The translations under genes and the position numbers were made by a program. Of a DNA stretch of 64,000 nt, positions 1 to 8,725 are shown one piece after another. Location of the stretch: assembly GCF_014269035.2 (NCBI RefSeq), contig NZ_JABWRP020000010.1, forward strand, positions 62,001 to 126,000. The letters run 5' to 3'. Each line of letters starts with the position of its first letter. The stretch's first letter is position 1. The DNA comes from Pseudomonas vlassakiae. GTDB taxonomy: Bacteria; Pseudomonadota; Gammaproteobacteria; Pseudomonadales; Pseudomonadaceae. The notes under the pieces are model-generated. The model was given only the letters and a program-made list of their open reading frames with translations, searched no databases and had not been told where the DNA came from.

Positions 1-2170
1 CACTGATGCGGAAGGACAAGGTCCGCGATTCGCCAGGCTTGAGCATCAGTTTCTGGAAGTTCTTCAGCTCCTTGACCGGGCGGCTCATCGACGCCGAGAC
101 GTCCTGCAGGTACAGCTGCACCACCGTCTCGCCTTCAAGCTTGCCGGTGTTCTTCACCGTCACCTTGGCCTCCAGGGTGTCGCCACGCTTGAGGTCCTTG
201 CTCGACAGGGCCAGGCCCGACAGCTCGAAGCTGCTGTAGCTCAGGCCGTAGCCGAACGGGTACAGCGGGCCGTTGGGTTCTTCGAAATACTGCGAGGTGT
301 AGTTGCCTGGCTTGCCGGGGGTGTATGGGCGGCCGATGCGGGTGTGGTTGTAGTACATCGGGATTTGCCCGACCGAGCGCGGGAAGGTGATTGCCAGCTT
401 GCCCGACGGGTTGTAATCGCCGAACAGCACGTCAGCGATGGCGTTGCCGCCTTCGGTGCCGGAGAACCAGGTTTCGAGGATGGCGTCGGCCTGTTCACGC
501 TCCCAGCTGATCGACAGCGGGCGGCCGTTCATCAGCACCAGTACCAGCGGCTTGCCGGTGGCTTTCAGGGCCTTGATCAGCTCGCGCTGGCTGGCGGGGA
601 TTTCCAGGGTGGTTCGGCTCGACGACTCGTGGGACATGCCACGGGACTCACCGACCACGGCCACGACCACATCGGACTGCCTGGCAGCCTTGACCGCTTC
701 ATCGATCAGCACGGCCGCAGGGCGTGGGTCATCGACGATTTCCGGGGCATCGAAGTTGAGGAAGTTCAGGTAGTCGAGGATGGCCTTGTCGCCAGTGACG
801 TTGGAGCCTTTGGCATACACAAGCTTGGCCTTGCCCTCGACAGCGCGGCGCAGGCCTTCGCGCACGGTGACCGAGTGCATCGGCTTGCCGTCGGCAGCCC
901 AGCTGCCCATCATGTCGATCGGCGCATCGGCCAGCGGGCCGACCAATGCAATGGTGCCGGCCTTTTTCAGCGGCAGCGTCTGGTTGCGGTTTTCCAGCAG
1001 CACCAGGCTGCGGCGTGCCACGTCGCGGGCGACGTCGCGGTGCAGACGGTCTTCGGCGTAGTAGTCCTTCAGGTCGCTTTCGGCCTTGCCGATGCGCACG
1101 TACGGGTCCTTGAACAGGCCCATGTCGTACTTGGCGCCGAGCACCTCGCGCACGGCCTGGTTCAACTCCTGCTGGGTCACTTCGCCGGACTTCAGCAGCC
1201 CTGGCAGTTCCTCGCCATACAGGGTGTCGTTCATGCTCATGTCGATGCCGGCCTTGATCGCCAGCTTGGCAGCTTCGCGGCCGTCGCGGGCGACACCGTG
1301 GCGGATCAGCTCCTGGATGGCGCCGTGGTCGCTGATGGTCACGCCCTTGAAGCCCCACTGCTTGCGCAGCAGGTCGTTCATCAGCCAGGTATTGGAAGTG
1401 GCTGGCACGCCGTTGATCGAGTTGAGCGCTACCATCACCCCTCCAGCACCAGCGTCGAGCGCGGCGCGGTAGGGCGGCAGGTAGTCGTTGTACATCTTCG
1501 GCAGGCTCATATCCACCGTGTTGTAGTCGCGCCCGCCTTCCACCGCGCCATACAGGGCGAAATGCTTGACGATGGCCATGATGCTGTCGGCGTTGGCCGG
1601 GCTGCTGCCCTGGAACGAGCGGACCATTACCTGGCCGATCTTCGAGGTCAGGTAGGTATCTTCGCCGAAGCCTTCACTGGTACGGCCCCAGCGCGGGTCG
1701 CGGGCGATGTCGACCATTGGCGCGAAGGTCATGTCCAGGGCGTCGGCCGACGCTTCGATGGCCGAGGTGCGGCCGACCTTGGCGATGGCATCCATGTCCC
1801 AGCTGGCGGCCAGGCCCAGGCCGATCGGGAAGATGGTGCGCTCGCCATGGATGGTGTCGTAGGCGAAGAACATCGGGATCTTCAGGCGGCTGCGCATGGC
1901 GGCGTCCTGCATCGGCCGGTTCTCGGGGGCGGTACGCGAGTTGAAGGTACCGCCGATGCGCCCGGCGGCGATTTCTTCGCGGATCTTGTCGCGGGGCATG
2001 TCCGGGCCGATGCTGATCAGGCGCAGTTGGCCGATCTTTTCGGCTTCGGTCATCTGGCTGATCAGATGATCGATGAACGCCTGCTTGTCCTGCAGGGGCG
2101 GGGCGGATGGGGCGGCAAGGGCCGCCTGGCTGGCAAGGCCCATGGCCAGGCCCAGCAAAGACAGTTTCAT
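1..2170 (-). CDS. bglX: Periplasmic beta-glucosidase, glycoside hydrolase family 3 (3' end outside window)
   Basis: Secreted enzyme that cleaves terminal beta-glucosides in the periplasm. About 723 codons are visible; the family is usually near 765 residues, so roughly 40 residues lie beyond position 1. The ATG at 2170 starts a clear signal peptide (MKLSLLGLAMGLASQAALA, cleavage after ALA). The GH3 N-terminal barrel carries KHFALYG and the nucleophile motif VTISDHGA, followed by the GH3 C-terminal domain (VGESRGMSHESSSR) and a fibronectin III-like tail (GDTLEAKVTVKNTGKLEGETV). It is transcribed away from the TPM gene. The large plus-strand frame covering it is only an antisense shadow. Confidence 0.95.
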   Translation of the reverse strand, partial: MKLSLLGLAMGLASQAALAAPSAPPLQDKQAFIDHLISQMTEAEKIGQLRLISIGPDMPRDKIREEIAAGRIGGTFNSRTAPENRPMQDAAMRSRLKIPMFFAYDTIHGERTIFPIGLGLAASWDMDAIAKVGRTSAIEASADALDMTFAPMVDIARDPRWGRTSEGFGEDTYLTSKIGQVMVRSFQGSSPANADSIMAIVKHFALYGAVEGGRDYNTVDMSLPKMYNDYLPPYRAALDAGAGGVMVALNSINGVPATSNTWLMNDLLRKQWGFKGVTISDHGAIQELIRHGVARDGREAAKLAIKAGIDMSMNDTLYGEELPGLLKSGEVTQQELNQAVREVLGAKYDMGLFKDPYVRIGKAESDLKDYYAEDRLHRDVARDVARRSLVLLENRNQTLPLKKAGTIALVGPLADAPIDMMGSWAADGKPMHSVTVREGLRRAVEGKAKLVYAKGSNVTGDKAILDYLNFLNFDAPEIVDDPRPAAVLIDEAVKAARQSDVVVAVVGESRGMSHESSSRTTLEIPASQRELIKALKATGKPLVLVLMNGRPLSISWEREQADAILETWFSGTEGGNAIADVLFGDYNPSGKLAITFPRSVGQIPMYYNHTRIGRPYTPGKPGNYTSQYFEEPNGPLYPFGYGLSYSSFELSGLALSSKDLKRGDTLEAKVTVKNTGKLEGETVVQLYLQDVSASMSRPVKELKNFQKLMLKPGESRTLSFRIS

Positions 2171-2196
2171 TATCAATTCCATTGTCGAGGCTTTGC

Positions 2197-2213
2197 CGTA
2201 TCCAACGGATACG
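2197..2213 (-). promoter_or_regulatory. 17-bp palindrome in the bglX leader, possible operator
   Basis: Perfect inverted repeat CGTATCC-AAC-GGATACG, 27 bases upstream of the bglX ATG in the 188-base gap shared with the divergent TPM gene. Size and position suit a repressor site for a sugar-responsive regulator, but no regulator gene is adjacent. This is inference from symmetry only. Confidence 0.3.
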
Positions 2214-2358
2214 TGCATGGCCGAAGTTTTCAGGCGGCTATTGTTGTACGATTCGCCGGTAATTCATCCAGCAGCGGATTATGCCTGAATATGTCGGCTG
2301 CGGAGGAAGCCCCGAATGCCGGGAAAACAACTATAAGAACGCTTGAGAGACCGAAGGC

Positions 2359-2976
2359 ATGACGCCCCTCAACGAATACGAACGCCGCCAGGTGGCCGAA
2401 GCCATTGCCCGCGTCGAGCGGCGCACCGACGCGCAACTGGTAACCGTCTTGGCGCGACGGGCCGATGATTATGCCTACCTGCCGCTGTTCTGGGCTGCGG
2501 TGCTGGCGCTGGCCGTGCCTGGCCTGCTGCACTGGCTGCTGGGCTGGCCGGGCGTGCGTGGGCTGCTGGTAGCCAATGTGCTGTTGTTCATCGGCCTTTG
2601 CCTGTTGCTGCGTCGCCCTCGTGTGGCTGCGTGGCTGATTCCGGCCACCTTGCGCCGCTGGCGCGCTTCGAGCCTGGCACGCCAGCAATTTCGAGAGCAG
2701 AACCTGGAGCGCACGGAGGGTGCCACGGGGGTACTGATCTTTGTCGCCGAGGCCGAGCGGCATGTGGAAATCCTCGTCGACCAGGGGATTGATCGCCATC
2801 TCGATGCGCAGGTCCGGGCGGCGATGGTTGCGCGTCTGGCCGAACAGGTGCGCCAAGGGCGTACCTTGCAGGGTTTTATCGAATGCATCGATGCCTGCGG
2901 CGAACTGCTGTGCCAACAGGTGCCTCGCACCCATGCACGCAACGAACTGCCCAACCGTCTGGTGATTCTCGACTGA
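2359..2976 (+). CDS. TPM-domain membrane protein
   Basis: A 205-residue protein with the TPM (TPM_phosphatase, former DUF477) fold: an N-terminal segment ERRQVAEAIARVERRTDAQLVTVLARRADDY, two hydrophobic segments near residues 41-57 and 66-84, and a C-terminal half with GVLIFVAEAERHVEILVDQGID, typical of the family. TPM proteins are envelope proteins of poorly defined role, linked in plants to photosystem II repair and in bacteria to membrane protein maintenance. The ATG at 2359 follows a leader with GAGAGACCGAAGGC. It stands alone between bglX (divergent) and the methyltransferase gene. Family assignment is good; function is unknown. Confidence 0.75.
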   Translation: MTPLNEYERRQVAEAIARVERRTDAQLVTVLARRADDYAYLPLFWAAVLALAVPGLLHWLLGWPGVRGLLVANVLLFIGLCLLLRRPRVAAWLIPATLRRWRASSLARQQFREQNLERTEGATGVLIFVAEAERHVEILVDQGIDRHLDAQVRAAMVARLAEQVRQGRTLQGFIECIDACGELLCQQVPRTHARNELPNRLVILD

Positions 2977-3049
2977 AGCGGCGGCTGCAGGGTGTAGAAT
3001 GCGCGGCAACGCGCAACGCGCCCCCTGCTATCCGAGGCACCCGTTTTCC

Positions 3050-4264
3050 ATGTCCGCCAGTATTTCCGCTTCCCCTGCGCCGGATGCGCGCGCCCAGTTC
3101 CTCGACCTGCTGAGTGCCACGCTGCACGGCAGCACCCTGGTCAAGCTGGTGCTGGCGCGCCATGTTGGTGCCGATCAGAGCTTGCAGCGCATCATCGCCA
3201 AGCCGCTGCAGGTGAAGGGCCAGGCCCAGCTGTCCTTGGTCTACCGGCACCAGACCCGCGACATCACCCGCAACCTGCCGCTGGACCAGGCCCAGGCGCT
3301 GGTCGCCGAGTTGCTGCCGGCGAGCTTCCGCAACGCCCACCTGTTCGATGCCGACGGCGAAGTGCAGCTGACCTTCAGCAAGAAGGGCAAGCCGATGCTT
3401 CAGCGCCACGGCGCGCAGGCCCCCCGTGAAGCGGTTGCCAATAGCGGCCATGACCGCGAGAAAAAACGCTACCTGAAGCTGACGCGGCCGTTCCTGCGTG
3501 ACCTGGGCGTGACCGATGCCCAAGGTGCACTGATCCCGTCGATGTCGCGCAAGTGGAAACAGATCAACAAGTTCATCGAAGTCTTCGACCATGCCCTGGC
3601 CAACGCCCCGCTAGCGACTGATCAGGCGCTGCGGGTAGCTGATTTCGGGTCGGGCAAGGGCTACCTGACCTTCGCCATGCATGACTACCTGCGCAATACC
3701 CTGGCCCGCCAGGCGCAGGTGACCGGGGTGGAATTGCGCCAGGACATGGTCGACCTGTGCAATGCCGCTGCGCAGCGCCTGGAGCACCCGGGCCTGGAAT
3801 TCCAGTGCGGCGACGTGCGCACTGTGGTGCCCGAGGCCATCGAAGTGATGATCGCCCTGCACGCCTGCGATATCGCCACTGACTACGCCATCCACACGGG
3901 CATCCGCTGCAACGCCGCGATCATCATGTGTTCGCCATGCTGCCACAAACAGATCCGCCCACAACTGCACAGCCCGGGCTTGCTGCAGCCAATGCTGCAA
4001 TACGGCCTGCACCTGGGGCAGCAGGCCGAGATGCTCACCGACAGCTTGCGTGCGTTGTATCTGGAAGCCTGTGGTTACGAGACCAAGGTGTTCGAGTTCA
4101 TCTCACTGGAACACACCAACAAGAACAAGATGATTCTTGCGGTGAAGCGCCGGCAGGCGGGGGATAACGCGGCCCTGCTGGAGAAGATCGAACGGCTCAA
4201 GGCGTTTTATGGGGTGCAGGAGCATTGCCTGGAGACGTTGTTGCGGGCGGATCAGCTGATCTGA
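3050..4264 (+). CDS. SAM-dependent methyltransferase, METTL25-like
   Basis: A 404-residue class I methyltransferase. The start at ATG 3050 is chosen over an in-frame upstream alternative start at 2999, because the residues encoded before 3050 look like untranslated sequence. The first 140 residues form an N-terminal domain; the Rossmann domain follows with motif I VADFGSGKGYLTFAMHDYL, then VTGVELRQDMVDLCN and a DxxxDYAI segment. The motif IIMCSPCCHKQIRPQL, with a Cys-Cys-His-Lys core, is characteristic of the METTL25/RRNAD-like family also found in eukaryotes. The substrate is not established from the sequence. It converges on the DUF4917 gene with a 16-base gap and no evident terminator. Confidence 0.75.
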   Translation: MSASISASPAPDARAQFLDLLSATLHGSTLVKLVLARHVGADQSLQRIIAKPLQVKGQAQLSLVYRHQTRDITRNLPLDQAQALVAELLPASFRNAHLFDADGEVQLTFSKKGKPMLQRHGAQAPREAVANSGHDREKKRYLKLTRPFLRDLGVTDAQGALIPSMSRKWKQINKFIEVFDHALANAPLATDQALRVADFGSGKGYLTFAMHDYLRNTLARQAQVTGVELRQDMVDLCNAAAQRLEHPGLEFQCGDVRTVVPEAIEVMIALHACDIATDYAIHTGIRCNAAIIMCSPCCHKQIRPQLHSPGLLQPMLQYGLHLGQQAEMLTDSLRALYLEACGYETKVFEFISLEHTNKNKMILAVKRRQAGDNAALLEKIERLKAFYGVQEHCLETLLRADQLI

Positions 4265-4280
4265 TTGCAGCTTGGGATAT

Positions 4281-5291
4281 TCAGCGCCGAGCTGCCGGTA
4301 CTTCGATAGCGAGTTCTTCGAACCCCAACGGATGCGTGCTTGCATCGAAGAAGTGCAGCGCCGTCCCGGTCATATCCCCGAACCGTTCGACGAAGTGCTG
4401 CTTCTGGTTGATCACCGACGCCTCGCTCAACGGCCGTATGGCAATCGACAGGTGGGCTGGCCGCGCCTGGCGAATGGCTTCGACCAGGTGCTGGTCAGTA
4501 CTGTCCAGGTGCTGCCCGAACAGGCATAAACCCTGGCTTTCCTGTGCCAGTTGACCCAAGCCCCAGGCCAGGTAATCCGAGTTGCGAATGGCGCGCAGTT
4601 TCTCGTCGCTGCGGTCTTCGTTGACGAACAACGGTACTTCACCCGGAATGTTCACCGCAAAACCGTCGAGCAGCTCGGCGCTGTCGGCGCTGCGCTGGCG
4701 GGTGCTGCCGTCGGGCAGCTTGAGCAGGTGCAGGCCACCGTGCAGGTGCAGCACCCGGGTGCCTTGGCTGCGGGTGCGGCGTACGTCGAAGAACCCCTGA
4801 TCGTCGAACAGCGCGGCAAAGCCCTGTGGGTTGTGCTGCAGGGCCCAGGGCAGGATCAGGTCGTAGTTGCTGGTGTAGACGCTGCGGTACTCGCGCAAGG
4901 CCTGGTTGATCGACGCCAAGGTGCTAGCGGGCATCAGCGGCCAGGGCAGATGCAGGGTGCGAATGGCGTGGATCAGGCCTTCCTTGATCGAGTAATAGCG
5001 GTTCAGCGGCGCGGTGGAGTTGATGGCCAGGGCGGCGTTGGCGCGCACGGTGTGGTTGAGGGTGGTCAGCACCGGCTCGAACAGCTCGGTGCCCAGCGAC
5101 TTGAACAGGGCCTGGTCGCTGATCGCCAGGCCTTTCTTGCGCCCTGCGCGCTGGGCTTCCTCATACAGCGAGAAGTAGCCGAACGGTTTCCACAGCGCAC
5201 GACTGGCGCCATTGCCCAGCAGCAGAGCTGTGCACGGGTGGCGCTGGTTGAGGTCTGGCCAAGAGGCGAGGCGGGCGTCGAGAGCTGGCAT
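4281..5291 (-). CDS. DUF4917 family protein with SIR2-like motifs
   Basis: About 336 residues when read from ATG 5291 (MPALDARL); an ATG at 5336 and a TTG at 5345 are in frame upstream, and none of the three has a convincing ribosome binding site. The protein matches the DUF4917 family in my recollection. It also shows the motif order of SIR2-like NAD-binding domains: GNGAS at residues 26-30 (nucleotide loop), TSNYD at 140-144 (like TTNYD), LHLHGG at 181-186 (position of the catalytic His) and a late LFGQHLDSTDQHL, like the GYSxxDxH strand. SIR2-like proteins often degrade NAD in phage defence; whether this one does is inference. It lies in a variable patch beside a pseudogene and a toxin-antitoxin pair. 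Confidence 0.7.
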   Translation of the reverse strand: MPALDARLASWPDLNQRHPCTALLLGNGASRALWKPFGYFSLYEEAQRAGRKKGLAISDQALFKSLGTELFEPVLTTLNHTVRANAALAINSTAPLNRYYSIKEGLIHAIRTLHLPWPLMPASTLASINQALREYRSVYTSNYDLILPWALQHNPQGFAALFDDQGFFDVRRTRSQGTRVLHLHGGLHLLKLPDGSTRQRSADSAELLDGFAVNIPGEVPLFVNEDRSDEKLRAIRNSDYLAWGLGQLAQESQGLCLFGQHLDSTDQHLVEAIRQARPAHLSIAIRPLSEASVINQKQHFVERFGDMTGTALHFFDASTHPLGFEELAIEVPAARR

Positions 5292-5405
5292 GGGCGGTCC
5301 GTTCGGTGGCGCGGGAAACGGCGGGGACTTTAGCATGTCATGCAAGGTGTGCGAGGGTTGGTGTTCGCATTGTGCCTGTACTGCTGGATGAAAGAGGACT
5401 TCTCC

Positions 5406-6068
5406 ATGCGCAACCCGCTGCTCCGCACCCTGGCCCTGAGCACGCTGTTCTCGGCTTCACTGGCCTCGGCCACCGACGGCAAGACCCTGGCCACCGCCCA
5501 AGGCATTCCGTATCCGGCCGTGATCGCCCACCGCGGCGCTTCCTACGACGCCCCGGAATCCACGACACCGACCGGCCGGGGCGGGTAGTGTTGCAGACCT
5601 TCGACCGCAACAGCCTCAAGTTGCTGCACGAGGCGATGCCGCAGGTGCCGAAGGTCCTTCTGCTCTGGGTAGGCAACACTGGCATCGCATCGGCATCCGG
5701 CCAGGATTTCGCCCAGTCGGGGGAGCGGGACAAGGCCGCTTTCCATGCGCGCCAGCAACCCAAGGACAAGGCGGAGTTCCTGCGCTGGCTTGATGATGCA
5801 AAGCAGGAGGGCGCCATAGGCACCGGCCCTTCAGCCACGCGCACTCATCTGGGTGAGCAGAGCTACGGCGACCTGATCCAGCCTTGGATGAACCAGGCCA
5901 ATCACGAGCGCGGACTGTGTCTACACACTCGATGACAGAGTCGATTTCGACAAGGCCATGCAGTCTGGTGTCGACGGGATTTTCACCAACCGGGCGGGAG
6001 AGCTGTTGCGCACTTATCAGCGCCCCACAGAGAACGAAGGGGCTTTGTTGAAGCATCTGGGATACTGA
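5406..6068 (+). pseudogene. Glycerophosphodiester phosphodiesterase remnant (glpQ-like)
   Basis: A good AGAGGA site precedes ATG 5406, which opens a signal peptide (MRNPLLRTLALSTLFSASLASA) and the catalytic GDPD start IAHRGASYDAPEST. At about 5565 the frame breaks. The next matching segment, RPGRVVLQTFDRNSLKLL, lies one frame over, so roughly half of the protein, including the usual metal-binding D/H segment, has been deleted. A second frame change near 5915 moves into VYTLDDRVDFDKAMQSGVDGIFTNR, the conserved C-terminus, ending at 6068. With two frame breaks and a large deletion, no functional enzyme can be made. Confidence 0.85.
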
Positions 6069-6069
6069 A

Positions 6070-6357
6070 TTAATGGGCAAGTGCCCTCAGGACATGGTCA
6101 GGGTCGTTGCGTATGGCACGTAGCAACGCTTTGGCCGGCCCGGTAGGCTCCCTGCGCCCTTGCTCCCAGTTCCTTAGTGTGGCGACTTGAACATCGATCA
6201 TCTCGGCGAAACGCACCTGGGACAAACCGGTGGATTTGCGAATGTTCCTGACCTGCAGTGCATCAATCTCGACAACTCGTGAGGGCACACGCTTACCTTG
6301 AACGATTTCATCCATCTGCTGGACGCTTTCCATCAGCTCTTCAAAAAATTTGCTCAT
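6070..6357 (-). CDS. HigA/NadS-type antitoxin, XRE family HTH regulator
   Basis: A 95-residue protein with a helix-turn-helix in its C-terminal two thirds (VRNIRKSTGLSQVRFAEMIDVQVATLRNWEQGRREPTGPAKALLRAI), the typical fold of antitoxins encoded downstream of RelE/HigB toxins. The N-terminal 40 residues (FFEELMESVQQMDEIVQGKRVPSR) would contact the toxin. Its ATG overlaps the toxin stop by four bases (ATGA at 6354-6357), so the two are translationally coupled. Such antitoxins repress their own promoter. Base composition is less GC-rich than the flanking core genes, suggesting acquisition. Confidence 0.85.
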   Translation of the reverse strand: MSKFFEELMESVQQMDEIVQGKRVPSRVVEIDALQVRNIRKSTGLSQVRFAEMIDVQVATLRNWEQGRREPTGPAKALLRAIRNDPDHVLRALAH

Positions 6358-6674
6358 GTACGCCTCCAGTGCTCGATGATGTTCTTCAGGACCTTGCGTT
6401 GTTCGGCAGACAAGTCAGATTGCTCATTTTTCGGAAAGATGTAGAGCATGGCAATCTGTGAGCCTGAGGTGAAGTGGTAATAGATGACTCTGGCTCCACC
6501 GCGCTTCCCATGTCCACTGGCAGCAACGCGAAGCTTGCGTAGGCCACCGGTACCTTCGATCAAGTCACCTACATCCGGTGCACTCATCAGCTTGACCTGC
6601 AGGAGCCGGTAGGTGTCGTCCTCAAGGAGTTCTTTCACTCGCTTGGTGAAAATGGGGGTTTCAATGAAGAGCAT
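6354..6674 (-). CDS. HigB/RelE-type toxin
   Basis: A 106-residue protein of the RelE/ParE superfamily, HigB-2-like subgroup. Visible features are the N-terminal helix with FTKRVKELLEDDTYRLLQVKL, the central strand pair GGLRKLRVAASGHGKRGGARVIYYHF and the late strand IAMLYIFPKNEQSDLSAEQRKVLKNII, with the basic residues expected of a ribosome-dependent mRNA interferase. It is the first gene of a two-gene operon with its antitoxin, the gene order typical of higBA. Function is inferred from family and context. Confidence 0.85.
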   Translation of the reverse strand: MLFIETPIFTKRVKELLEDDTYRLLQVKLMSAPDVGDLIEGTGGLRKLRVAASGHGKRGGARVIYYHFTSGSQIAMLYIFPKNEQSDLSAEQRKVLKNIIEHWRRT

Positions 6675-6826
6675 AGCAGGGTGTGCGCCAATGGCGTAGT
6701 CGCTGGTCGCCCGACGCTACGGGAAGGAAGAAGTCCCAACGTTTATTCTGCTTGGGATGACGAGGCTAGCGGATGGTGCACTGGCTGGCAGATCGTCCTC
6801 TTCCGACTCCGCTGTAGTCCGATTCC

Positions 6827-8527
6827 TTATTTAACCACTAGCTCCTTGCGACTCCTGTTACGCCAAACCCGATACGCCCGTATCCCCGCCCGCACTGAGC
6901 CGAACAGCAGCTTGTCTTCCATTTCCCGCGCGAGTCCCGAACGCACCAGCATGCGCAGGAAGGTGCCGCGCGCGCGGGCGATGGCGAAGTGGATGCCTTG
7001 CGCCGTCAGGGTGTCGCGCACTTCGCGCAGGGCGGCGATGCCGCTGACGTCGATGCTGCTCACCGCTTCCGCATCGAACAGCACTGCCTGGGGCTGGGCC
7101 TGGCTTTGTACCGCTTCGAGCAGGCGCATCTTGAAATAGTCGGCGTTGAAAAACAGGATCGCGTCGTCGAAGCGGTATACCACCAGGCCCGGCACGGTAC
7201 GGGCGTCCTTGTGCTTGCGGATGTCGACCTGGCCTTCGGTGCCCGGTAGCCAGCCGAGCACGGCGTCGGTGGGCTGGTAGATGGTGTAGAGCAGGCGCAG
7301 GATCGCCAGGGTCACGGCAAACACGATGCCCGGCAGCACGCCCAGACCGAGCACGCCAACCGTGGTCAGCAGGCACAGCCAGAATTCGAAGCGGCTCAGG
7401 CGCCTGATGCTGCCCAGCGACTTGATGTCGATCAGGCCCCAGCCGGCCATCAGCAGCACGGCGCCCAGTACCGCCTGCGGGATCCACGCCATGGGTGCGG
7501 TGAAGAACAGCAGGATCAGGGCGATGACCAGTGCGGCGATGATGCCGACCAGCTGGCTCTTGCCGCCGACCATGTCATTGACCGCCGTGCGCGAGTCGGC
7601 GCCGCTGATGGCGAAACCCTGCGAGATACCGGCGGCCAGGTTGCTCACGCCGAGGGCGACGAACTCATGGTTGGCATTGATCGCATAGCCGTGCCGTGCG
7701 GCGAAGCTGCGCGCGGTGAGCATCGCGCTGCAGAAGCTCACGGTGGCGATACCCAGGGCATCGCGCAGCAGGCTCTTGGTTTCACCGAGGTTGCTGTGCG
7801 GCCAGGCGAGCGTGGGGATGCCAGACGGCACGGGCCCGAGAATGGCGACGCCGAAACGGTCCAGGCCGAGCAGCCCGACCAGCAAGGTAAAGACTGCCAC
7901 GGTCACCAGGGCCGCCGGCAGGCGCGGGTAGCGGCGCGGCAGCCAGACCAGCAGCGCCAGCCCGGCCAGGCCGATGGCCAGGGTCATCCAATGGATCTCG
8001 TTCAGGCGCTGGAAGAAATTCACCACGCTGAGGATGAAGCCGTCACCCTCGATCTTGAACCCTACGACCTTGGACAGTTGCCCGGCAATCAGGCTCAGGC
8101 CGATGCCGTTGAGGTAACCGATCAGAATCGGCCGCGAGAAGAAGCTGGCGATGAACCCGGCGCGCGCCAGGCCGGCGACGATCAGCATCACCCCAACCAG
8201 CACGGTGACGATCACCGACAGTTCGGCGATGCGATGCGGGTCGCCCATGGCCAGTGGTGCCACGGCGCCCGCGATCATGGCGCAGGTGGCGGCGTCCGGG
8301 CCGACCATCAATTGCCGCGAGCTGCCGATGAGGGCATAGACCATCATTGGCAGCACGCAGGCATACAGGCCGTATTGCGGTGGCAGGCCGACGATCTGTG
8401 CATAGGCGATGGCGATGGGGATCTGGATCGCGGCCACCGATAGCCCGGCCTGCAGGTCGGGCTGGAGCCATTCACGACGGTAGTGCAGGAGGTTGGCAAG
8501 GCCGGGTAGCCAGCGGGAGAGAAACAT
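6827..8527 (-). CDS. SulP family inorganic anion transporter with STAS domain
   Basis: A 566-residue inner membrane transporter. The sulfate-transporter core begins with the signature DLQAGLSVAAIQIPIAIAYAQIVGLPPQYGLYA and continues through about 12-14 membrane segments. A cytoplasmic STAS domain occupies roughly residues 435-550 (VPGLVVYRFDDAILFFNADYF, with SSIDVSGIAALREV as the anti-sigma-antagonist-like motif). Members carry sulfate, bicarbonate or dicarboxylates; the substrate cannot be read here. An AAGGA site sits seven bases before ATG 8527. It stands alone, with no sulfate-assimilation neighbour. Confidence 0.9.
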   Translation of the reverse strand: MFLSRWLPGLANLLHYRREWLQPDLQAGLSVAAIQIPIAIAYAQIVGLPPQYGLYACVLPMMVYALIGSSRQLMVGPDAATCAMIAGAVAPLAMGDPHRIAELSVIVTVLVGVMLIVAGLARAGFIASFFSRPILIGYLNGIGLSLIAGQLSKVVGFKIEGDGFILSVVNFFQRLNEIHWMTLAIGLAGLALLVWLPRRYPRLPAALVTVAVFTLLVGLLGLDRFGVAILGPVPSGIPTLAWPHSNLGETKSLLRDALGIATVSFCSAMLTARSFAARHGYAINANHEFVALGVSNLAAGISQGFAISGADSRTAVNDMVGGKSQLVGIIAALVIALILLFFTAPMAWIPQAVLGAVLLMAGWGLIDIKSLGSIRRLSRFEFWLCLLTTVGVLGLGVLPGIVFAVTLAILRLLYTIYQPTDAVLGWLPGTEGQVDIRKHKDARTVPGLVVYRFDDAILFFNADYFKMRLLEAVQSQAQPQAVLFDAEAVSSIDVSGIAALREVRDTLTAQGIHFAIARARGTFLRMLVRSGLAREMEDKLLFGSVRAGIRAYRVWRNRSRKELVVK

Positions 8528-8655
8528 GCGTCGTCCTTTCGAAATGTTTCACGGTTCCATGAAGCATATGCGCCTCAAGCCGTTTCGCTTGCAAGCGAAT
8601 TGAAGCGGAAGGTATCGAACGCGGCCATGGGCCATATCAATGAAAGGGCAGAAAC

Positions 8656-8682
8656 GAAAAAAGGAGCCTTGGGCTCCTTTTG
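8656..8682 (-). terminator. Rho-independent terminator of tRNA-Gly
   Basis: On the minus strand, a stem AAAGGAGCC / GGCTCCTTT with a short loop is followed by a run of six T, 44 bases downstream of the tRNA 3' end. Confidence 0.85.
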
Positions 8683-8725
8683 ACAGCGATGACGTTGCTG
8701 AACGCCATGCGGGGAATGCAATGTG

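Noticed and set aside
344..2362. Plus-strand open frame of 672 codons over bglX
   Set aside because: Antisense shadow: bglX has signal peptide, GH3 motifs and normal codon use; the shadow is His/Gln/Val-rich with no domain.
6681..7139. Plus-strand frame of 152 codons near the toxin promoter
   Set aside because: Mostly antisense to sulP, low-quality composition and no ribosome binding site.
8600..8640. Riboswitch-like structure before sulP
   Set aside because: Only a short TTCGCTTGCAAGCGAA palindrome was seen; no recognised riboswitch core.
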